A stretch of DNA of 15,398 nt from Armatimonadetes bacterium UBA5419 (GTDB lineage Bacteria; Armatimonadota; UBA10988): positions 1 through 15,398 of the forward strand of contig DHNJ01000321.1 in the NCBI GenBank assembly GCA_002409445.1, given 5' to 3'. The notes beneath the pieces are model-generated. The model saw nothing but the letters and a program-made list of their open reading frames with translations. It did no database searches and was not told the origin of the DNA. Positions 13,486 to 15,398 of the stretch are shown here, one piece after another; within the stretch, counting starts at the first letter, position 1; every line of letters begins with the position of its first letter. A program made the position numbers and the translations under genes.

Positions 13486-14592
13486 ATGACCGACACCGCG
13501 CTGCGGACCCCCCTCTATGACCAGCATGTCGCGCTCGGCGGCCGGGTCGTCGAGTTCGCTGGCTGGGCGTTGCCTGTGCAGTACGACGGCGTCATCGCCG
13601 AGCACCTGCGCTGCCGCAAACATGCCGCGCTGTTCGACGTTAGCCACATGGGCCGCCTCCGGCTGAGCGGGCGCGACGCCCAGGCAACGCTCGAACGCGC
13701 CTTCACCAACGATCTAGCCAGGCTCGCCGCCGGCCGTTGCCGCTACGGTCTCTTCTGCAACGCCGACGGCGGCGTGATCGACGACGTCATCATCTGCCGC
13801 GACGCGGATGACACCTGGCTCGTCATCGTCAATGCCATCAACCGCACCACGGACCTCGCTTGGCTCGAGTCGCTGGCCGGCGATGACACAACCATCGTCG
13901 ATGAGACCTTGGATGGCGCCCTGCTCGCCCTCCAGGGACCGGCCGCCGAACAGGTCTTGACCCGCCTGCTGCCCGCCACCACCCAGGCCGACTTCGCCAC
14001 GCTCCGCCCCTTCGCCACGCTGCCCGCCAGCCTGCTGGGCGCCGAGGTGACCATCAGTCGCACGGGCTACACCGGCGGCCCTGGCTACGAGCTGTTCGTG
14101 CCGGCGAGTGCCGCGGTGGCGGTGTGGACGGGGTTGCTGGCGGCCGGCGAAGCGCTCGGCGTGGGGCCCGCCGGCCTCGGCGCGCGCGACACGCTGCGGC
14201 TCGAGGCGGGCTTCTGCCTCTGGGGCCAGGACATCGGGCCCGACCGCGACCCGCTGACCGCTGGCCTGGGGCGCTACGTCAAGCTCGATGCCCCGCATGA
14301 CTTCGTTGGTAAGGACGCCCTGCGCGCCGTGGCGGCCGCCGGCCCCCAGCAGCAGTTGGTCGGGCTGACCGTCGAGGGCCGCGGCGTTGTGCGCGCGGGG
14401 GCGGCGGTCGTCGCCGACGAGCAGACCATCGGCACGGTCACCAGCGGCACCTTCTCGCCCAGCCTGGAGACCGCCATCGCCCTGGCTTATGTGCCGCCCG
14501 CGCGGACCACGGTCGGCGACCGCTACGAAGTCCGAGTCGGGCGGCGCGCCCTGCCGGTGACCATCACAGAGTTACCGTTTTATCGCGCTTAG
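13486..14592 (+). CDS. gcvT: Aminomethyltransferase, glycine cleavage system T protein
   Basis: This is a 368-residue cytosolic enzyme of usual length. The T protein takes the aminomethyl group from lipoylated H protein and forms 5,10-methylene-tetrahydrofolate and ammonia. The start TALRTPLYDQHVALGGRVVEFAGW, the block ALFDVSHMGRL (48-58) and the segment GGVIDDVII (95-103) are conserved; Asp100 fits the catalytic aspartate. RTGYTGGPGYELF (192-204) is the family motif, here with GGPG where EDG is common. GLGARDTLRLEAGFCLWGQD (230-249) is the folate-side motif. The C-terminal beta domain ends in TSGTFSPSLETAIALAYV, as expected. AGGAG at 13474-13478 lies seven bases before the ATG. The gene diverges from the winged-helix gene. 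No gcvH or gcvP follows, so the rest of the glycine cleavage system must lie elsewhere. Confidence 0.96.
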   Translation: MTDTALRTPLYDQHVALGGRVVEFAGWALPVQYDGVIAEHLRCRKHAALFDVSHMGRLRLSGRDAQATLERAFTNDLARLAAGRCRYGLFCNADGGVIDDVIICRDADDTWLVIVNAINRTTDLAWLESLAGDDTTIVDETLDGALLALQGPAAEQVLTRLLPATTQADFATLRPFATLPASLLGAEVTISRTGYTGGPGYELFVPASAAVAVWTGLLAAGEALGVGPAGLGARDTLRLEAGFCLWGQDIGPDRDPLTAGLGRYVKLDAPHDFVGKDALRAVAAAGPQQQLVGLTVEGRGVVRAGAAVVADEQTIGTVTSGTFSPSLETAIALAYVPPARTTVGDRYEVRVGRRALPVTITELPFYRA

Positions 14593-14685
14593 GGGGTACG
14601 GCAGGGTAACTATGGCGTTTGGCCCAGCGTCATAATAGGGTAAGGAAGGGTGGCGCGCCGGTGTGGGCGGCGCCAGGTGATTGCC

Positions 14686-15398
14686 ATGTCGACGAACATC
14701 GAACGCGAAGCCGAACTGAAGCGCTACCTCGAGGAGGCGTTTCGCGCATTCGAAGACGGCCAGGACGAACGCGCCCGCCGGCTCTGCCGCCAGGTGCTCG
14801 CGATCGACCCCAACAACACCACTGCGCATTCGCTGATGGGCCTGCTCTATGAGCGCGAAGGCCGCATGTCCGAGGCGATCGAGCAGTTCCAGCCGGTCGT
14901 CGAGGCCAATCCGCAGAGTGAGGCCGACCTGCAGACCCTGCGACGCATGCAGGGCGAGGACGAGCCGCTGCCGACCTACGCCACCCTCGCCAACGAAGAC
15001 GAGGAGGCCGAGGCCCGCCGCAAGGTTTATCTCTGGGCCGGTGTCGCCGCCCTCGCGGTCGCCCTGCTGGTGCTGATCAGCTTCGGCGTGATGGCCAGTT
15101 CCCAGAACCGCGCGCGCACCGCCGAGACCGCGATCACCCAGGACCTCGACGCCGCCCGCGCCGCCTACAACCGCGGCCAGTACACGGAGGCGATCGCCGC
15201 CGCCCAGCGCGTCCTTAGTGTCGCCCCGGGCAACACCCTCGCGCGCTCGATTATCGACCAGTCGAACCAGCAGCTGAACCGCGGCCGCGTGGCCAGCCCG
15301 ACGGCGATCGCCGCCGCCCCGAACGTCGCGGCTGCGCCGTACAGCGCGCCCGCGCTGCCGCCGGCCCAGCCGCCGGTCATGGCCCAGCCGGCGCCGAC
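14686..15398 (+). CDS. TPR protein with a central membrane segment, 3'-truncated by the window edge
   Basis: 237 residues are visible and the frame is open at the last base. The start ATG has AGGTG at 14674-14678, seven bases upstream. Residues of about 12-79 form two tetratricopeptide repeats with the typical AI/DP(N)N turn: EEAFRAFEDGQDERARRL, and then AHSLMGLLYEREGRMSEAI ending in ANP. An acidic linker follows and then a single membrane helix at about 115-137 (YLWAGVAALAVALLVLISFGV), preceded by RRK. This makes the N-terminal repeats cytoplasmic and the rest extracytoplasmic. A third TPR-like pair (about 151-195, AARAAYNRGQYTEAIAAAQRVLSVAPGN) lies beyond the membrane. From residue 201 the chain becomes Ala/Pro-rich and low in complexity, probably a linker to an unseen C-terminal domain. 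Function is unknown; TPRs imply protein-protein contacts. It follows gcvT by 93 bases. Confidence 0.8.
   Translation, partial: MSTNIEREAELKRYLEEAFRAFEDGQDERARRLCRQVLAIDPNNTTAHSLMGLLYEREGRMSEAIEQFQPVVEANPQSEADLQTLRRMQGEDEPLPTYATLANEDEEAEARRKVYLWAGVAALAVALLVLISFGVMASSQNRARTAETAITQDLDAARAAYNRGQYTEAIAAAQRVLSVAPGNTLARSIIDQSNQQLNRGRVASPTAIAAAPNVAAAPYSAPALPPAQPPVMAQPAP

Noticed and set aside
13354..13647. N-terminal extension of the winged-helix gene to an ATG at 13647
   Set aside because: It would overlap the start of gcvT on the other strand, run through the promoter-like gap, and add a stretch with no conserved look. GTG 13353 is preferred.
14608..14636. CATAAT at 14631-14636 as a -10 box for the TPR gene
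   Set aside because: The -10 match is good, but no acceptable -35 hexamer lies 16 to 19 bases upstream.

Overview
This is a GC-rich bacterial window (roughly two thirds G+C by eye, not counted). It holds eleven protein genes and no RNA gene, insertion sequence, CRISPR array or phage module that I can see. Coding density is very high: the longest gap is about 130 bases, so no gene-free stretch reaches 300 bases. The gene mix is a PqaA-family hydrolase, a DUF4380 protein, a Gfo/Idh/MocA oxidoreductase, an exported SGNH hydrolase and a DUF255 thioredoxin-like protein. Together with the preference for TAG stops, this suggests an uncultured environmental lineage such as Armatimonadota or a planctomycete/PVC relative. 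That placement is inference from gene content, not from a marker gene.

Region 1 (1-402) is the 3' end of a zinc-type alcohol dehydrogenase gene cut by the window edge. Region 2 (464-8211, plus strand) is a run of six closely spaced genes. They are an exported PqaA-type alpha/beta hydrolase, a YfgD-like ArsC, an exported DUF4380 protein (probably a mutarotase-like sugar-binding fold), a Gfo/Idh/MocA dehydrogenase, an exported SGNH esterase with a large extra N-terminal domain, and a DUF255/YyaL-like protein. A plausible sigma-70-type promoter lies at 409-437. A strong 13-bp stem-loop sits between the dehydrogenase and SGNH genes, and a small hairpin covers the start codon of the DUF255 gene. 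The exported esterase/lyase-like proteins plus the oxidoreductase look like a small carbohydrate or plant-polymer processing set; the substrate cannot be read from the sequence.

Region 3 (8208-13353, minus strand) holds two genes of no recognised family. The upstream one encodes a 629-residue protein that I read as several winged-helix-like modules plus a beta-barrel-like DNA-binding domain. The downstream one encodes a 1,048-residue membrane-anchored HEAT-repeat protein with a CARDB-like insert. They appear to share a promoter (13399-13427). The gap between them contains a repeat arrangement that could form two mutually exclusive hairpins, one of which covers the start of the HEAT gene. The HEAT gene ends tail-to-tail with the DUF255 gene, and both stops lie in one shared CTAG.

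Region 4 (13486-15398, plus strand) is gcvT, divergent from region 3, followed by a TPR/membrane protein gene that runs off the end of the window. The most unusual part is the winged-helix/HEAT pair. I found no recognisable defence, CRISPR or biosynthetic system.
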